A stretch of 64,000 bases of DNA from Hydromonas duriensis (GCF_004363775.1 NZ_SNZE01000001.1:168860-232859); one strand, 5' to 3'. Numbered from the stretch's first letter, positions 46,062 to 57,831 are shown. Translations and numbers: made by a program. Notes: generated by a model from the letters alone, not told the origin.

Positions 46062-46721
46062 TTATGAGGATGCGGTGGCGGACTCGTGTCGATGCAGTAA
46101 AACCAACACGGCACCGTGTCCGCCCATTGCGGCGGGAGCAGGGCAAAAGGCCAAAACATTGTTGTTTTGCACCAGCCAATTGCGCACATTTTGTTTGAGC
46201 ACGGCATGCCCCGTTTTTGAGCCGAAACCTTGACCGTGGATGATGGATATCACGCGTGCGCCTTCGTTTATTGCCCGATATAAAAAGGCATTGGTGGCGA
46301 TGCGGGCTTCTTCGCTGGTTTGACCGTGCAAATCCATGCGTAAATCAATGACCCAATCGCCACGTTGGAGTTTTCTCAGTAATGCTTCGGGAACGCCTTT
46401 GCGCAGGTAAGTGCCCATCTCATCATTGAGAAGATGTTGCGCATCAAAGCCATCGGATAACTTGTCTTTTGCCTGTTTTTTTTGCGGGGCGACTCGCTTG
46501 ATGTCGGGCAGTTTGAATTCAGGCGCAGGATGAATGTAGCGTTGCTTGTCTTTGAGCGGGGTGACTTGTTTGACCGCCGTTTTAAACTCATTTTCCATGC
46601 GCGACTGCGCCGCCGCTTGAGCTTTTTGCGCCAATTGTTCTGCTTCGCGTTGTTTAGCTTCTTGCTTGAGTGCTTTTTGTAAGGCGTTTAAATCTGTAAG
46701 TCCGTAGGATTTGGCTTTCAT
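46062..46721 (-). CDS. Smr (MutS2 C-terminal-like) domain protein
   Basis: 219 residues. A charged, coiled-coil-prone N-terminal half (residues 10-120) precedes one Smr domain with MDLHGQTSEEARIAT, ISIIHGQGFGSKTGHAVLK and the C-terminal GGHGAVLVLLH. Stand-alone Smr proteins of this kind are related to E. coli SmrA/SmrB; SmrB cleaves mRNA at collided ribosomes. The start is ATG 46721: the upstream TTG at 46736 lies inside the trxB terminator. trxB followed by this gene is a known Burkholderiales arrangement. Confidence 0.88.
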   Translation of the reverse strand: MKAKSYGLTDLNALQKALKQEAKQREAEQLAQKAQAAAQSRMENEFKTAVKQVTPLKDKQRYIHPAPEFKLPDIKRVAPQKKQAKDKLSDGFDAQHLLNDEMGTYLRKGVPEALLRKLQRGDWVIDLRMDLHGQTSEEARIATNAFLYRAINEGARVISIIHGQGFGSKTGHAVLKQNVRNWLVQNNNVLAFCPAPAAMGGHGAVLVLLHRHESATASS

Positions 46722-46734
46722 GTGGGTGTCAGTC

Positions 46735-46759
46735 AAAAATTCCCGCCGAGGCGGGAATT
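46735..46759 (-). terminator. Hairpin with T-tail after trxB, directly before the Smr gene
   Basis: AATTCCCGCC (46738-46747) and GGCGGGAATT (46750-46759), two-base loop, with T5 on the minus strand after it. It lies only 14 bases before the Smr start codon, so it either ends trxB transcription or works as an attenuator. Confidence 0.75.
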
Positions 46760-46834
46760 AAATGTTCAAAAAAGACTAAAAAGGTTCAATGCGGTTGATG
46801 AAGCTGTCTTATGAAACTGTCATTGAAGTCAATT

Positions 46835-48118
<1,284 letters not shown>

Positions 48119-48910
48119 ATGAAAAAATCAAAAACCAGCTATAAAAAAGAGCCCATTACCTTTTCAGAAATTGGTGATGTGCGTTATTTACACTTTGGCA
48201 CGCCGTGGGTGCAAGGTGCGATGAATTTACGCAAGCCTTTTAAACTGGAGCTTGAATATGCACGCATGATGATGATGTATATTTTGTTCCTCGATGAGCC
48301 CGCACAGGTTGCACAATTGGGCATGGGCTGCGCTTCGCTGACTAAATTTATTTGGAAAAACATGCCGCGCACCAACAGCACGGTGGTTGAGCTTAATCCC
48401 GATGTGGTCAATGCCGCATACACCATGTTTAAGTTGCCGAGCGATGAGGCTCGAATCAATGTGGTGGAAGCCGATGCGGCCGAATGGGTGGAGCAACAAG
48501 CTGCGGTTTTTGATGTGCTGCAAGTTGACTTGTATGATGCGTCTGCGCGAGGCCCTGTGTGTGACAGTGTTGCGTTTTACAGTGGATGTTTCAATGCGCT
48601 CAAGGACAACGGCATGTTGACCGTGAATTTATTTGGCGACCACCCCAGTTTTGAGCGCAATATGACGCATTTAAACCAAGTGTTTGATGGTCGCGTCATT
48701 GCCATGCCTGAAATCCATGAAGGCAATCGCATTGCTTTGGCGTTCAAAGGTGCGCCTTTGGCCGTGACTTGGACCGATTTGTACGCCCGTGCGAGCGTGG
48801 TGAAAGAGGCTTACGATTTGCCCGCCAAACGTTGGGTGAGCGCGCTCAAACAGGTGGCTTTAGAAGCGGCGTCTCATCAAGGAAGTACAAAGGAACAGTT
48901 TTGCGTATGA
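48119..48910 (+). CDS. Spermidine synthase-like SAM-dependent methyltransferase-fold protein
   Basis: 263 residues. The fold is recognisable by QLGMGCASLTKFIWK (the SAM-type glycine loop, slightly unusual), VVELNPDVVNAAYTMF, and DVLQVDLYDASARGP with the acidic residues that in SpeE bind the amine. The N-terminal beta-domain of true spermidine synthases is short. No SpeD is nearby, so polyamine synthesis is not proven; many such proteins are of unknown role. ATG 48119 is chosen as the first Met of the hydrophilic protein, but no clear ribosome binding site supports it. Confidence 0.78.
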   Translation: MKKSKTSYKKEPITFSEIGDVRYLHFGTPWVQGAMNLRKPFKLELEYARMMMMYILFLDEPAQVAQLGMGCASLTKFIWKNMPRTNSTVVELNPDVVNAAYTMFKLPSDEARINVVEADAAEWVEQQAAVFDVLQVDLYDASARGPVCDSVAFYSGCFNALKDNGMLTVNLFGDHPSFERNMTHLNQVFDGRVIAMPEIHEGNRIALAFKGAPLAVTWTDLYARASVVKEAYDLPAKRWVSALKQVALEAASHQGSTKEQFCV

Positions 48911-49025
48911 TGGCTTGAGCACAATGACGCACGCATTTATGCCTCTTCGTCCTTTAGCATTGGCTTAAAGTCATTATAATGTGGGTTAAAAGAAGCCCGA
49001 ATGGGTAATTGTTAAGTGGAAACAT

Positions 49026-49781
49026 ATGGCACGAATTTTAATTAGTAATGATGATGGCTATCATGCGCCAGGTATCGAAGCGTTGTACGATGCCTTGCAT
49101 GATTTAGGCGATGTCTCGGTGATGGCGCCAGACCAAAACCGCAGTGGCGCATCCAATTCATTGACTTTGGATAAGCCTTTGAATGTACGTCAAGCAAGCA
49201 ATGGTTTTTATGTGGTCAATGGAGGGACGCCAACCGACTGTGTGCATTTGGCAAGTACGGGATTTTTTGAGCACAAACCTGATATCGTGGTGTCTGGCAT
49301 CAACAATGGCCAGAACATGGGCGATGATACGCTTTATTCTGGTACGGTCGCCGCAGCGATGGAGGGATTTTTATCAGGTGTTCCTTCATTGGCATTTTCG
49401 CAAGTGAATCGCGGTTGGACGCATGTCGATGCCGCTGCACAGATTGCTCGGCGTTTTGTGCAGATGTTTTTAGAAAAAGAAGTTCGCACCGCGTTATTGT
49501 GGAATATCAACATTCCCAATTTGCCTTTGAGTGATTTAAAAGGCATCGAAGTGACACGCTTGGGTCGTCGTCATACGGCTGAGAATGTTCATGTTGTGTC
49601 CAATCCACGGGGTGAGGCTCAATATTGGATTGGCGCGGCTGGTGATGTCAAAGATGGTGCGGATGGTACGGATTTTCATGCGACAGCGTGTGGTCGAGTG
49701 TCGGTGACACCGTTGCAAATTGACATGACCGCTTTTAGTGCTTTAACCGAAACCCGAGTTTTGGTTGACGGGTTGTTATGA
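49026..49781 (+). CDS. surE: 5'/3'-nucleotidase SurE
   Basis: 251 residues, the typical length. The metal site is [12 protein letters not shown] near the N-terminus with Asn and Ser of [15 protein letters not shown], and [26 protein letters not shown] completes the active site. It removes phosphate from nucleoside monophosphates and short polyphosphates in stationary or stressed cells. A TATAAT-like -10 lies at 48975-48980. It starts the conserved surE-pcm-nlpD series. Confidence 0.96.
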   Translation: MARILISNDDGYHAPGIEALYDALHDLGDVSVMAPDQNRSGASNSLTLDKPLNVRQASNGFYVVNGGTPTDCVHLASTGFFEHKPDIVVSGINNGQNMGDDTLYSGTVAAAMEGFLSGVPSLAFSQVNRGWTHVDAAAQIARRFVQMFLEKEVRTALLWNINIPNLPLSDLKGIEVTRLGRRHTAENVHVVSNPRGEAQYWIGAAGDVKDGADGTDFHATACGRVSVTPLQIDMTAFSALTETRVLVDGLL

Positions 49782-49808
49782 TGTCTTAAGAAGGGAGACG
49801 CTTCGCTG

Positions 49809-50666
49809 ATGTCTAAAGGGCCGAAAAAAAACAGCTATGAACCGTTGTCTGAAGTACAGCGGGCATGGTTGCGCTCGCAAGAGCAGGCCCGTCAAAAAGT
49901 GAAGCCGTCCATTGTGCAGTCATTCGCACCCGTTGCCCCGCAGTCGCTGTACCCGATTATGCAAGAGAACACTTTGCGTAATACATCAAGTGATTGGCGT
50001 GAGCGTCCTGAAGTGTTGCTCAAAGCCCGCGCCTTAATGGTGGATACAGTGCGTCAAAAAGGGGTGGACGACACGGCAGTTTTAAACGCGATGCGACGTT
50101 TGCCACGGCATGTTTTTGTCGATGATGCGTTTTATTTGCGTGCATACGATGACGATGCGCTGCCCATTGGTCATGGTCAAACGATATCACAACCCTCAAC
50201 TGTTGCGCGTATGTTGATGTTGTTGCGGGCGCATGCTGATTGTCATAAGGTTTTGGAAATTGGCACAGGTTGTGGTTATCAAGCCGCTGTACTGGCGTTG
50301 TGTGTCGAACAGGTCTATTCGATTGAGCGCATTGCGCCTTTGTACGAATTGGCCTCTTTTAATCTAAATCAAGTGCGTGGTGTCTTGCCGCACATGCCGA
50401 ATCTTCGCTTTAGTGATGGCATGCTTGGTTGGGCAGAGGCGGCTCCGTTTGATGGTATTATTTTAGCGGCCGCAGGTTTGACGGTTCCCCAAACACTTTT
50501 AGAACAATTGCGTGTCGGCGGTGTGTTGATAGCTCCCGTCGCGCTTGAAGCTCATTCTCAACAGCATTTGGTGCGCATCACGCGCACGAGTGAAAAAGAA
50601 TGGCAACGTGAAATTTTAGAAACCGTGCGTTTTGTTCCACTTGTGAAAGGTGTTTTGCATAAGTAA
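49809..50666 (+). CDS. pcm: Protein-L-isoaspartate O-methyltransferase
   Basis: 285 residues, with a variable N-terminal extension of about 70 residues before the catalytic domain. Family motifs are RLPRHVFVDDAF, LPIGHGQTISQPSTVARML, and the SAM site VLEIGTGCGYQAAVLA. It repairs isoaspartyl residues in aged proteins. The gene begins 27 bp after surE with GGGAG upstream. E. coli Pcm is about 208 residues, so the extra N-terminus is the only unusual point, though long forms exist in Burkholderiales. Confidence 0.95.
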   Translation: MSKGPKKNSYEPLSEVQRAWLRSQEQARQKVKPSIVQSFAPVAPQSLYPIMQENTLRNTSSDWRERPEVLLKARALMVDTVRQKGVDDTAVLNAMRRLPRHVFVDDAFYLRAYDDDALPIGHGQTISQPSTVARMLMLLRAHADCHKVLEIGTGCGYQAAVLALCVEQVYSIERIAPLYELASFNLNQVRGVLPHMPNLRFSDGMLGWAEAAPFDGIILAAAGLTVPQTLLEQLRVGGVLIAPVALEAHSQQHLVRITRTSEKEWQREILETVRFVPLVKGVLHK

Positions 50667-50751
50667 AGTGGGGCATCAACACCGCAACAAGTGGATTGCG
50701 GAAATAGGATATGGTAAACCAACACCAATTAAATGATGTAGAGGGAAAACT

Positions 50752-51519
50752 ATGAAAAAAAGGTATCAGTATCTTTTAAAAGCCATTATGACCGTGGGTA
50801 TTGGCATGACTTTAGTGGCGTGTGGCACAAGTAGTGGCGGTGGCTCTTCACGTCACAGTCATCGTGCCGATTCCAGTGGCATGTATCGTGTGCAGTCAGG
50901 AGACACTTTGGCGTTGATTGCGCGTGCAAATAATGTCAATTATGTTGATATCATGCGTTGGAATGGTTTGACCAATCCTGACCGCATTGAGGTCGGCTGG
51001 CGTTTACGCGTGCGACCCAATGCCTCTGGAAAATCGGTGGTCTCGACACCATCCGCTCCACCAGTGGACACCAGCGGCGGGGTTTCGGTGGTTAAAGCCA
51101 AACCGCCCGCATCGGCGAATCAAGATTTGGCCGCTAATCCTGAAATTGTTAATAATTTGCGCTGGGTGTGGCCTGTTCCTGGCGAGGTGCTGAAGCGATT
51201 TGATGGCATAAACAGTAAGGGCGTTGTCTTGGCTGGTAACCTAAAAGACCCTGTGTTCGCTGCGGCGAATGGTGAAGTGATTTATGCAGGCAACAGCTTG
51301 CGAGGTTACGGCAATATGATAGTGATTAAGCACAATGACACATGGAGCACGGTGTATGCCAATAACAGTGAATTGTTGGTTAAGGTGGGCGACCGTGTGA
51401 CGGCTAATCAAACAATTGCGCGCATGGGCAGTACCGAGGCACCGCGCGTGCAGTTGTATTTTGAGGTGCGTTGGAATGCCAAGCAGATTGACCCCCTTAA
51501 AGTTTTACCAGCGCGCTAA
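50752..51519 (+). CDS. nlpD: NlpD-like LysM/M23 domain lipoprotein
   Basis: 255 residues. The signal peptide ends in LVACG with Cys24 as lipobox cysteine. Next are a Ser/Gly-rich linker, a LysM domain (YRVQSGDTLALIARANNVNY, about residues 45-88) and a C-terminal M23 domain. The M23 metal ligands are lost: VYANNSEL has Asn for the first His and LYFEVRW has Tyr for the His of LHFE. So it should not be a peptidase but an amidase activator, like E. coli NlpD/EnvC. It follows pcm; the usual next gene, rpoS, is missing. Confidence 0.93.
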   Translation: MKKRYQYLLKAIMTVGIGMTLVACGTSSGGGSSRHSHRADSSGMYRVQSGDTLALIARANNVNYVDIMRWNGLTNPDRIEVGWRLRVRPNASGKSVVSTPSAPPVDTSGGVSVVKAKPPASANQDLAANPEIVNNLRWVWPVPGEVLKRFDGINSKGVVLAGNLKDPVFAAANGEVIYAGNSLRGYGNMIVIKHNDTWSTVYANNSELLVKVGDRVTANQTIARMGSTEAPRVQLYFEVRWNAKQIDPLKVLPAR

Positions 51520-51541
51520 TTTGTGATTAAAAAGAAAGTAG

Positions 51542-52906
51542 ATGTTTCTGATGGGCAGACGTAAAAAAGAACAAAAAGTCGAAAAAGTATTTCCCGTGGT
51601 GCAATTGACCATAGAGTCCTTGGATATGGAAGGGCGTGGTATTGCGCACCATGATGGTAAGGTCGTGTTTGTTGAAGGTGCGTTGCCTTTTGAAGAAGTG
51701 CGCGCACACGTGATTCGAGAAAAATCAAATTACAATCAAGCCCGAACCACTGAGGTGTTGCGGGCTTCAAGCGAACGTGTGAAACCCAAATGTGCTGCGT
51801 ATGGTGTGTGCGGTGGATGCGCCATGCAACACATCAATCCGCGTGCGCAAGTGGCGGCCAAGCAACGGGTTTTGGAAGACAATTTACAACGAATTGGGCA
51901 GGTGCGACCAGAGATTATTCTGCGTCCAATTGCTGGCCCCACATGGGGTTACCGCTATCGGGCGCGTTTGTCGGTGCGCAATGTGCATAAAAAAGGTCAA
52001 GTCTTGGTTGGTTTTAGGGAGAAAAATGGCAGTTATGTGGCCAACATGCTCGCCTGTGAAGTTTTGCCCAAACACATTTCAGACTTGTTGCCTAAATTAC
52101 GTGAGCTTATCGCAGCGACCAGCGTTGCCGACCATATTCCACAAATCGAAGTTGCAATTGGACAAGACTCCAATGTGCTTGTGTTTCGTCACATGTTACC
52201 GCTCAATGCCGATGATGAACGGCTTTTAAGGGACTTTAGTGAGACCCATCACGTTGATATTTGGTTGCAGCCCAAAGGTGTTGAAACGGTGCATGCTTTT
52301 CATCCGACTGACAGCGCATTGTATTACGATTTACCCGAGTTTGGCATCCGCATGCCCTATCGTCCGACTGACTTTACGCAAGTGAATTTTCACATCAATC
52401 GTGTTTTGGTCGCTCGCGCGATTCGCCTGTTGGAGATTAAGCCCAATGAACGAGTGGCGGATTTTTTCTGTGGCTTAGGCAATTTCACATTGCCTTTGGC
52501 AACGCAAGCCACCCACGTCATTGGCATTGAAGGTTCAACGCAGCTCACGCAACGCGCCTTAGAAAATGCGCAAGTCAATGGTGTGGCGGACAAAACTGAG
52601 TTTTACTGTCGAAATTTGTTTGAAGTGACGGCTGATGATTTACGCTCTTTAGGTGCAATTGACAAATATTTGGTAGACCCGCCGCGCGATGGTGCAGACG
52701 CGTTGTGTCGTGCATTGGCTGAACTGACGCGGCAGGAAAAACCGCGCAAAATTGTTTATGTTTCTTGCAATCCATCGACCTTGGCGCGTGATGCACATAC
52801 CTTGGTGCATCAGGCAGGGTATCGCTTGGTCTCTGCAGGCGTAGTCAATATGTTTCCACACACTGCGCATGTTGAATCAATGGCTGTATTTGAGTTGCAA
52901 GCATAA
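51542..52906 (+). CDS. rlmD: 23S rRNA (uracil(1939)-C5)-methyltransferase RlmD
   Basis: 454 residues. An N-terminal TRAM domain ([21 protein letters not shown]) and an iron-sulfur-type Cys cluster ([14 protein letters not shown]) precede the methyltransferase domain, which has [23 protein letters not shown] and the catalytic [12 protein letters not shown]. It methylates U1939 of 23S rRNA. The start is ATG 51542 or ATG 51551; neither has a strong binding site. It stands directly after nlpD, where rpoS usually sits between the two in related genomes. Confidence 0.94.
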   Translation: MFLMGRRKKEQKVEKVFPVVQLTIESLDMEGRGIAHHDGKVVFVEGALPFEEVRAHVIREKSNYNQARTTEVLRASSERVKPKCAAYGVCGGCAMQHINPRAQVAAKQRVLEDNLQRIGQVRPEIILRPIAGPTWGYRYRARLSVRNVHKKGQVLVGFREKNGSYVANMLACEVLPKHISDLLPKLRELIAATSVADHIPQIEVAIGQDSNVLVFRHMLPLNADDERLLRDFSETHHVDIWLQPKGVETVHAFHPTDSALYYDLPEFGIRMPYRPTDFTQVNFHINRVLVARAIRLLEIKPNERVADFFCGLGNFTLPLATQATHVIGIEGSTQLTQRALENAQVNGVADKTEFYCRNLFEVTADDLRSLGAIDKYLVDPPRDGADALCRALAELTRQEKPRKIVYVSCNPSTLARDAHTLVHQAGYRLVSAGVVNMFPHTAHVESMAVFELQA

Positions 52907-53036
52907 TTTAAGCGTTGCTGCTCGACCCTAACGTTGCTCGAAAGCACTCACGAGGGTATGATTTTGGTTAGCTGTATGGCTCGCTGTGCAAAAATACCAA
53001 TGAGCCTATTTTTTAAAAAAGATATAAAGGACAAAG

Positions 53037-54236
53037 ATGAATGTTAAAACTTTAAGCCAATTGGTCACGGCGGGCGAACTTAAAGGTAAGCGTGTATTTA
53101 TTCGTTCGGATTTGAACGTGCCGCTAAACGATGAGCACATCATTACTGATGACACCCGCATCCGTGCGTCTATTCCTGCGATTCAAATGGCTTTGAATGC
53201 GGGTGCAGCCGTTATGGTGACCTCGCACTTAGGTCGCCCGACTGAGGGCGTATTAGCCGAAGGTGATTCGCTCGCGCCTGTGGCCGCTTGTATTGCCGAA
53301 TTGCTTGGCGATGGCATTACAGTCCGACTGGTGCAAAATTGGGTGGATGGCGTTGAGGCTCAAGTGGGTGAGGTGGTCGTGCTTGAGAACTGTCGCGTGA
53401 ATGCAGGCGAGAAAAAAAATGATGAGGCCTTGTCGCGCAAAATGGCAGCATTATGCGATGTCTACGTCAACGATGCTTTTGGCACATCACATCGGGCTGA
53501 GGCCACCACTTATGGCATTGCCCAGTTCGCGCCCATCGCTGTAGCAGGCCCCTTGCTCGAAGCTGAGTTAGATGCCTTAGGTAAAGCCTTACTCGCCCCG
53601 AAAAAACCTTTGGCTGCAATAGTGGCTGGCTCTAAAGTTTCCACCAAACTTACTATCTTGCAAAGTTTAGCCGATAAAGTGGACCAGCTCATTGTGGGCG
53701 GCGGCATTGCCAATACCTTTATGGCGGCAATGGGCTTGCCGATTGGTCAATCCTTATCTGAACCTGATTTGGTTAATGAAGCAAAGTCGATTATCGACAA
53801 AATGGCAGCCCGTGGTGCGAGCGTGCCGATTCCGACCGATGTGGTGTGTGCTAAAGCATTTTCTAAAGATGCCGTTGCAACGGTAAAAAAATCCACAGAA
53901 GTTGAGGCCGATGACATGATTTTAGACATTGGTCCTGACACCGCTGCAGTGATAGCAGGTCAATTATTGACAGCAGGTACCATCGTTTGGAATGGCCCAA
54001 TGGGCGTGTTTGAATTTGACCAATTTGGCAATGGCACGCGCGTATTGGCTCAGGCCATCGCACGCTCAACAGCCTTTTCCATCGCAGGCGGTGGCGACAC
54101 CTTGGCGGCGATTGCGAAATATAACGTTGGTGATGAGGTCAGCTATATTTCAACGGGTGGTGGTGCATTCTTGGAGTTTTTGGAAGGTAAAGAGTTACCC
54201 GCTGTGGCGATTTTGAAGCAGCGCGCATTGGATTGA
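53037..54236 (+). CDS. pgk: Phosphoglycerate kinase
   Basis: 399 residues, standard. Motifs include [23 protein letters not shown], the hinge GGSK-type stretch [23 protein letters not shown] and GGGDTLAAI. It interconverts 1,3-bisphosphoglycerate and 3-phosphoglycerate with ATP. AAAGGA lies eight bases before the ATG. It is followed 105 bp later by fba; in many proteobacteria gapA or pyk join them, but neither is here. Confidence 0.97.
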   Translation: MNVKTLSQLVTAGELKGKRVFIRSDLNVPLNDEHIITDDTRIRASIPAIQMALNAGAAVMVTSHLGRPTEGVLAEGDSLAPVAACIAELLGDGITVRLVQNWVDGVEAQVGEVVVLENCRVNAGEKKNDEALSRKMAALCDVYVNDAFGTSHRAEATTYGIAQFAPIAVAGPLLEAELDALGKALLAPKKPLAAIVAGSKVSTKLTILQSLADKVDQLIVGGGIANTFMAAMGLPIGQSLSEPDLVNEAKSIIDKMAARGASVPIPTDVVCAKAFSKDAVATVKKSTEVEADDMILDIGPDTAAVIAGQLLTAGTIVWNGPMGVFEFDQFGNGTRVLAQAIARSTAFSIAGGGDTLAAIAKYNVGDEVSYISTGGGAFLEFLEGKELPAVAILKQRALD

Positions 54237-54341
54237 TAAACGGTATCTCGAGAAAATTTTGAGAAACTAAATGGTTGAGCTTGAGGCGCTTAAGGCAATT
54301 GAGCTCAATCGTGTATTTTTTCAAATTAAAGGAGTCCTTCA

Positions 54342-55418
54342 ATGACTAAAATTTTTAATCACGTTAAAGCAGGTGTGTTGACGGGTGATGATGTGCAAAA
54401 AGTATTTGAACTGGCGAAAGCGGGGAACTTTGCTTTGCCCGCAGTCAATGTGGTCAATAGCGACACCATTAACGCCAGTTTAGAAGCCGCGGCCAAAGCG
54501 AAAGCCCCAATTATTATTCAGTTTTCTAATGGTGGCGCAGCGTTTATGGTCGGTAAAGGTTTGAAACTTGAGGGGCAAGAGGCTGCGGTGTTGGGTGCAG
54601 TCGCTGGGGCACGTTATGTGCATCAAGTTGCGGCGGCTTATGGCGTGCCTGTGATGTTACACACCGATCATGCGGCGAAAAAACTGCTGCCATGGATTGA
54701 TGGGCTGTTAGACGCAGGCGAGGCTTTTTTTGCTGAAACAGGCAAACCTTTGTTTTCATCGCATATGTTGGATTTGTCGGAAGAACCTTTGCACGAGAAC
54801 ATTGACATTTGTGCTGAGTATCTCAAACGCATGGATAAAATGGGCATGACGTTGGAAATCGAATTGGGTTGCACGGGCGGCGAAGAAGATGGCGTGGACA
54901 ATACAGGCATGGATGCGTCCGCTTTGTACACGCAGCCAGAGGATGTGGCATATGCTTATGAGCAATTGATTAAAATCAGCCCGCGCTTTACCATTGCGGC
55001 CTCATTTGGCAATGTGCATGGCGTGTATAAACCAGGCAACGTCAAGTTGACCCCACAAATTCTTGATAATTCGCAAAAATATGTGTCAGAAAAATTCGGT
55101 CTGCCCGCCAAATCATTGAACTTTGTATTTCATGGCGGTTCGGGTTCTACGGATGCGGAGATTAAAGAATCTGTTAGCTATGGTGTGGTAAAAATGAACA
55201 TTGATACCGATACGCAGTGGGCGAATTGGGCGGGCGTGCTGAACTATTACAATGACAAAAAAGACTATTTGCAAGGTCAATTGGGCAATCCAGATGGTCC
55301 AGACTCGCCCAATAAAAAACATTATGACCCGCGCGTGTGGTTACGTAAAGGTCAGGAGTCGATGGTGTCTCGCTTGGTTCAAGCGTTTACAGAGTTGAAT
55401 GCTTTGGATGTGTTGTAA
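54342..55418 (+). CDS. fba: Class II fructose-bisphosphate aldolase
   Basis: 358 residues, a long (E. coli FbaA-like) class II A member by length. The zinc-binding HTDHAAKKLLPW, the metal and phosphate sites AASFGNVHGVYKPG, VFHGGSGS and the C-terminal RKGQESMVSRL are present. It cleaves fructose 1,6-bisphosphate to dihydroxyacetone phosphate and glyceraldehyde 3-phosphate. A strong AAAGGAG site precedes the ATG. The pgk-fba pair ends with a bidirectional terminator. Confidence 0.97.
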   Translation: MTKIFNHVKAGVLTGDDVQKVFELAKAGNFALPAVNVVNSDTINASLEAAAKAKAPIIIQFSNGGAAFMVGKGLKLEGQEAAVLGAVAGARYVHQVAAAYGVPVMLHTDHAAKKLLPWIDGLLDAGEAFFAETGKPLFSSHMLDLSEEPLHENIDICAEYLKRMDKMGMTLEIELGCTGGEEDGVDNTGMDASALYTQPEDVAYAYEQLIKISPRFTIAASFGNVHGVYKPGNVKLTPQILDNSQKYVSEKFGLPAKSLNFVFHGGSGSTDAEIKESVSYGVVKMNIDTDTQWANWAGVLNYYNDKKDYLQGQLGNPDGPDSPNKKHYDPRVWLRKGQESMVSRLVQAFTELNALDVL

Positions 55419-55439
55419 TTTTTAGAGCGAGATTGTTAT

Positions 55440-55470
55440 AAAAAAGCCTTTCATGACGAAAGGCTTTTTT
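55440..55470. terminator. Bidirectional terminator between fba and galU
   Basis: GCCTTTC (55446-55452) and GAAAGGC (55458-55464) around ATGAC, flanked by A-run and T6. Same stem sequence as the terminator at 6903-6933. Confidence 0.92.
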
Positions 55471-55511
55471 CAATTCAGACGCATTTAATAAGACGCGATA
55501 AATTAAAAACC

Positions 55512-56345
55512 TTATTTGTCTAAATAACGCAAACCAAAGTGCAGATTTGCTTCTAAGAAGCCCACTTTGTTCCCGCAATCAAAACGTTTGCCTGATAAGG
55601 GAATACCAATCATTTTTTCAGTGGCTAACAGCGCGGAAATGCCATCGGTTAATTGAATTTCACCGCCTGTGCCGCGTTGTACGTTTTGTAAAATAGGCAT
55701 GATGCTTCCACTCAACACATAACGTCCAACAACAGACCAGTTGCTCGGGGCCGCATCACGTTTCGGTTTCTCGACAATGCTTTCAATTTGAACAGGGGTG
55801 GTGCTGTCGTTGACGGGCTTGATGATGCCGTATTTTTCGACCTCGCTCCACGCCACTTGCTCTAGGGCCAAGACGCTACAATGTTCGCGGTCATGGGCTT
55901 GAATGAGCTGTTTCATTGCGCCCACGGGATAGCCATCAATTAGGTCATCAGGCAATAAAACTGCGAAGTGCTCGTCGGGTGTAATGAGCGGTGAGGCGCA
56001 ATTAACGGCATGCCCTAAGCCCAATGCTTCGGATTGACGCACGTAAATGCATTGGATGTGCGAAGGAATGATGTTGCGCACAATCTCTAGGGCGTCTTTT
56101 TTTTGTTTGGCTTCCAGCTCATTTTCAAGATCGGGGTTGCGATCGAAATAATCTGCAATCGCATTTTTGGTTCGACCTGTGACGAAAATTAAGGTCTCGC
56201 ATCCCGCCTCAACGGCTTCCCGTACCGCATAGTCAATAATTGGGCGGTCAACGACGGTCAGCATTTCTTTGGGAATGGCTTTGGTCGCGGGTAAAAAACG
56301 TGTGCCTAAACCTGCCACTGGGAAAACTGCTTTTTGTACGGGCAT
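55512..56345 (-). CDS. galU: UTP-glucose-1-phosphate uridylyltransferase
   Basis: 277 residues. Nucleotide-binding GLGTRFLPATKAIPKEML, VLLPDDLIDG and the later GKRFDCGNKVGFLEA are all typical of GalU. It makes UDP-glucose for polysaccharide and lipopolysaccharide synthesis. AAGGAG lies seven bases before the ATG. It is the last gene of the rfbB-rfbD-rfbA-rfbC-galU block on the minus strand; the 29 bp to rfbC leave no room for a promoter. Confidence 0.96.
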   Translation of the reverse strand: MPVQKAVFPVAGLGTRFLPATKAIPKEMLTVVDRPIIDYAVREAVEAGCETLIFVTGRTKNAIADYFDRNPDLENELEAKQKKDALEIVRNIIPSHIQCIYVRQSEALGLGHAVNCASPLITPDEHFAVLLPDDLIDGYPVGAMKQLIQAHDREHCSVLALEQVAWSEVEKYGIIKPVNDSTTPVQIESIVEKPKRDAAPSNWSVVGRYVLSGSIMPILQNVQRGTGGEIQLTDGISALLATEKMIGIPLSGKRFDCGNKVGFLEANLHFGLRYLDK

Positions 56346-56374
56346 GTGTATCTCCTTAAAATTAATATGTAATG

Positions 56375-56923
56375 CTACTCAAAAAGTTCAGCTTCATTAA
56401 GAAAAAGTGCTTGTTTATCCTTGTCCGCCAATAGAACCATGCTCGGTGTAACGCCCCAATTAATCGCCAGCTCTGGGTCATCCCAACGTATGCTGCGCTC
56501 ATGGGCTTTGAACCAATAGTCAGTGGTTTTGTATAAAAAGTCAGCGCTCTCAGAAGTGACGACAAAACCATGCCCAAACCCAGGTGGTATCCATAACTGT
56601 CGATGATTGTCCGCCGATAATTCTACCGCCACCCATTGTTTAAATGTCGGTGAAGATTGGCGTAAATCAACGGCCACATCAATCACGGTGCCATTGACCA
56701 CACGCACCAGTTTGCCTTGTGCGCGTTCAATTTGGTAGTGCAATCCTCGCAAAACCCCTTGTGTTGAACGGGAGTGATTGTCTTGTACGAAAGGCAAGGT
56801 CACGCCTGTTTGTTTACGGAATTGTTGTTCATTAAAACTTTCAAAGAAAAAACCGCGGGCGTCACCAAAAACAGTGGGCTCGATGATTTTGACTTCAGGA
56901 ATGGCGGTGTCTATGACGTTCAT
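56375..56923 (-). CDS. rfbC: dTDP-4-dehydrorhamnose 3,5-epimerase
   Basis: 182 residues, a single cupin barrel. It shows [37 protein letters not shown] with the catalytic His, and [12 protein letters not shown] with the second His. It epimerises carbons 3 and 5 in dTDP-rhamnose synthesis. Its start overlaps the rfbA stop by four bases (ATGA), so the two are coupled. Confidence 0.97.
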   Translation of the reverse strand: MNVIDTAIPEVKIIEPTVFGDARGFFFESFNEQQFRKQTGVTLPFVQDNHSRSTQGVLRGLHYQIERAQGKLVRVVNGTVIDVAVDLRQSSPTFKQWVAVELSADNHRQLWIPPGFGHGFVVTSESADFLYKTTDYWFKAHERSIRWDDPELAINWGVTPSMVLLADKDKQALFLNEAELFE

Positions 56924-57825
56924 ATTGATGTTGTCTTGGTTTGCTTGGTGTTCACAAGCCGTTGTAAATATTGACCGTAGTCACTTTTAAGCAGGGGTTC
57001 AGCTAACTTAGCCAACTGGGCGTTGTTGATGTAGCCCATGCGGTAGGCAATTTCTTCAACGCAAGCGACTTGTAGTCCTTGTCGCTTTTGGATTGAGGCC
57101 ACAAAAGAGCCTGCATCATGTAAGGAGTCATGCGTGCCTGTGTCTAACCAAGCGTAGCCACGATCCATGGCTTGCACGGTCAATTCGCCGCGTTTTAGAT
57201 AAATTTGATTCAAATCGGTAATTTCCAGCTCGCCACGAGCAGAGGGGCGGATGGTTTTGGCGTATTCCACCACGTTGGCATCATAAAAATATAGACCTGT
57301 GACCGCATAGTTTGATTTGGGCTGGCTTGGTTTTTCTTCGATAGAAACCGCTTTGTTGTCGTCATCAAATTCAACCACGCCGTAACGTTCTGGGTCGTGT
57401 ACATGGTAGGAAAACACGGTTGCACCTTGCACTTGATTGTTGGCCTCTTGCAGCAAACCATGCAGGTCGTGTCCAAAGAAAATATTATCGCCGAGAACCA
57501 GAGCAGCGGGGCTGCCTGCTAAAAAGTCTTCTCCAAGGATGAATGCTTGAGCCAAGCCGTCGGGTGAGGGTTGGATTTTATATTGTAAACGCAGCCCCCA
57601 TTGTGAACCATCGCCGAGCAGTGATTCAAACCGACCAATGTCCTGAGGGGTGCTGATGATGAGTATGTCTTGGATGCCTGCAAGCATCAATACGCTCAAG
57701 GGGTAGTAAATCATTGGCTTGTCATATACAGGCAAAAGTTGCTTACTCATTGCGTATGTGATTGGGTACAGCCGTGTCCCTGAGCCGCCCGCGAGAATAA
57801 TCCCTTTTCGATTGGTTGTGTTCAT
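56920..57825 (-). CDS. rfbA: Glucose-1-phosphate thymidylyltransferase
   Basis: 301 residues. It has [16 protein letters not shown], the nucleotide loop and sugar site [13 protein letters not shown], and [19 protein letters not shown]. It forms dTDP-glucose, the first step of dTDP-rhamnose. It overlaps rfbC at its end and follows rfbD by 6 bp. AAGGA is nine bases before the start. Confidence 0.97.
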   Translation of the reverse strand: MNTTNRKGIILAGGSGTRLYPITYAMSKQLLPVYDKPMIYYPLSVLMLAGIQDILIISTPQDIGRFESLLGDGSQWGLRLQYKIQPSPDGLAQAFILGEDFLAGSPAALVLGDNIFFGHDLHGLLQEANNQVQGATVFSYHVHDPERYGVVEFDDDNKAVSIEEKPSQPKSNYAVTGLYFYDANVVEYAKTIRPSARGELEITDLNQIYLKRGELTVQAMDRGYAWLDTGTHDSLHDAGSFVASIQKRQGLQVACVEEIAYRMGYINNAQLAKLAEPLLKSDYGQYLQRLVNTKQTKTTSI

Positions 57826-57831
57826 GTGAGT

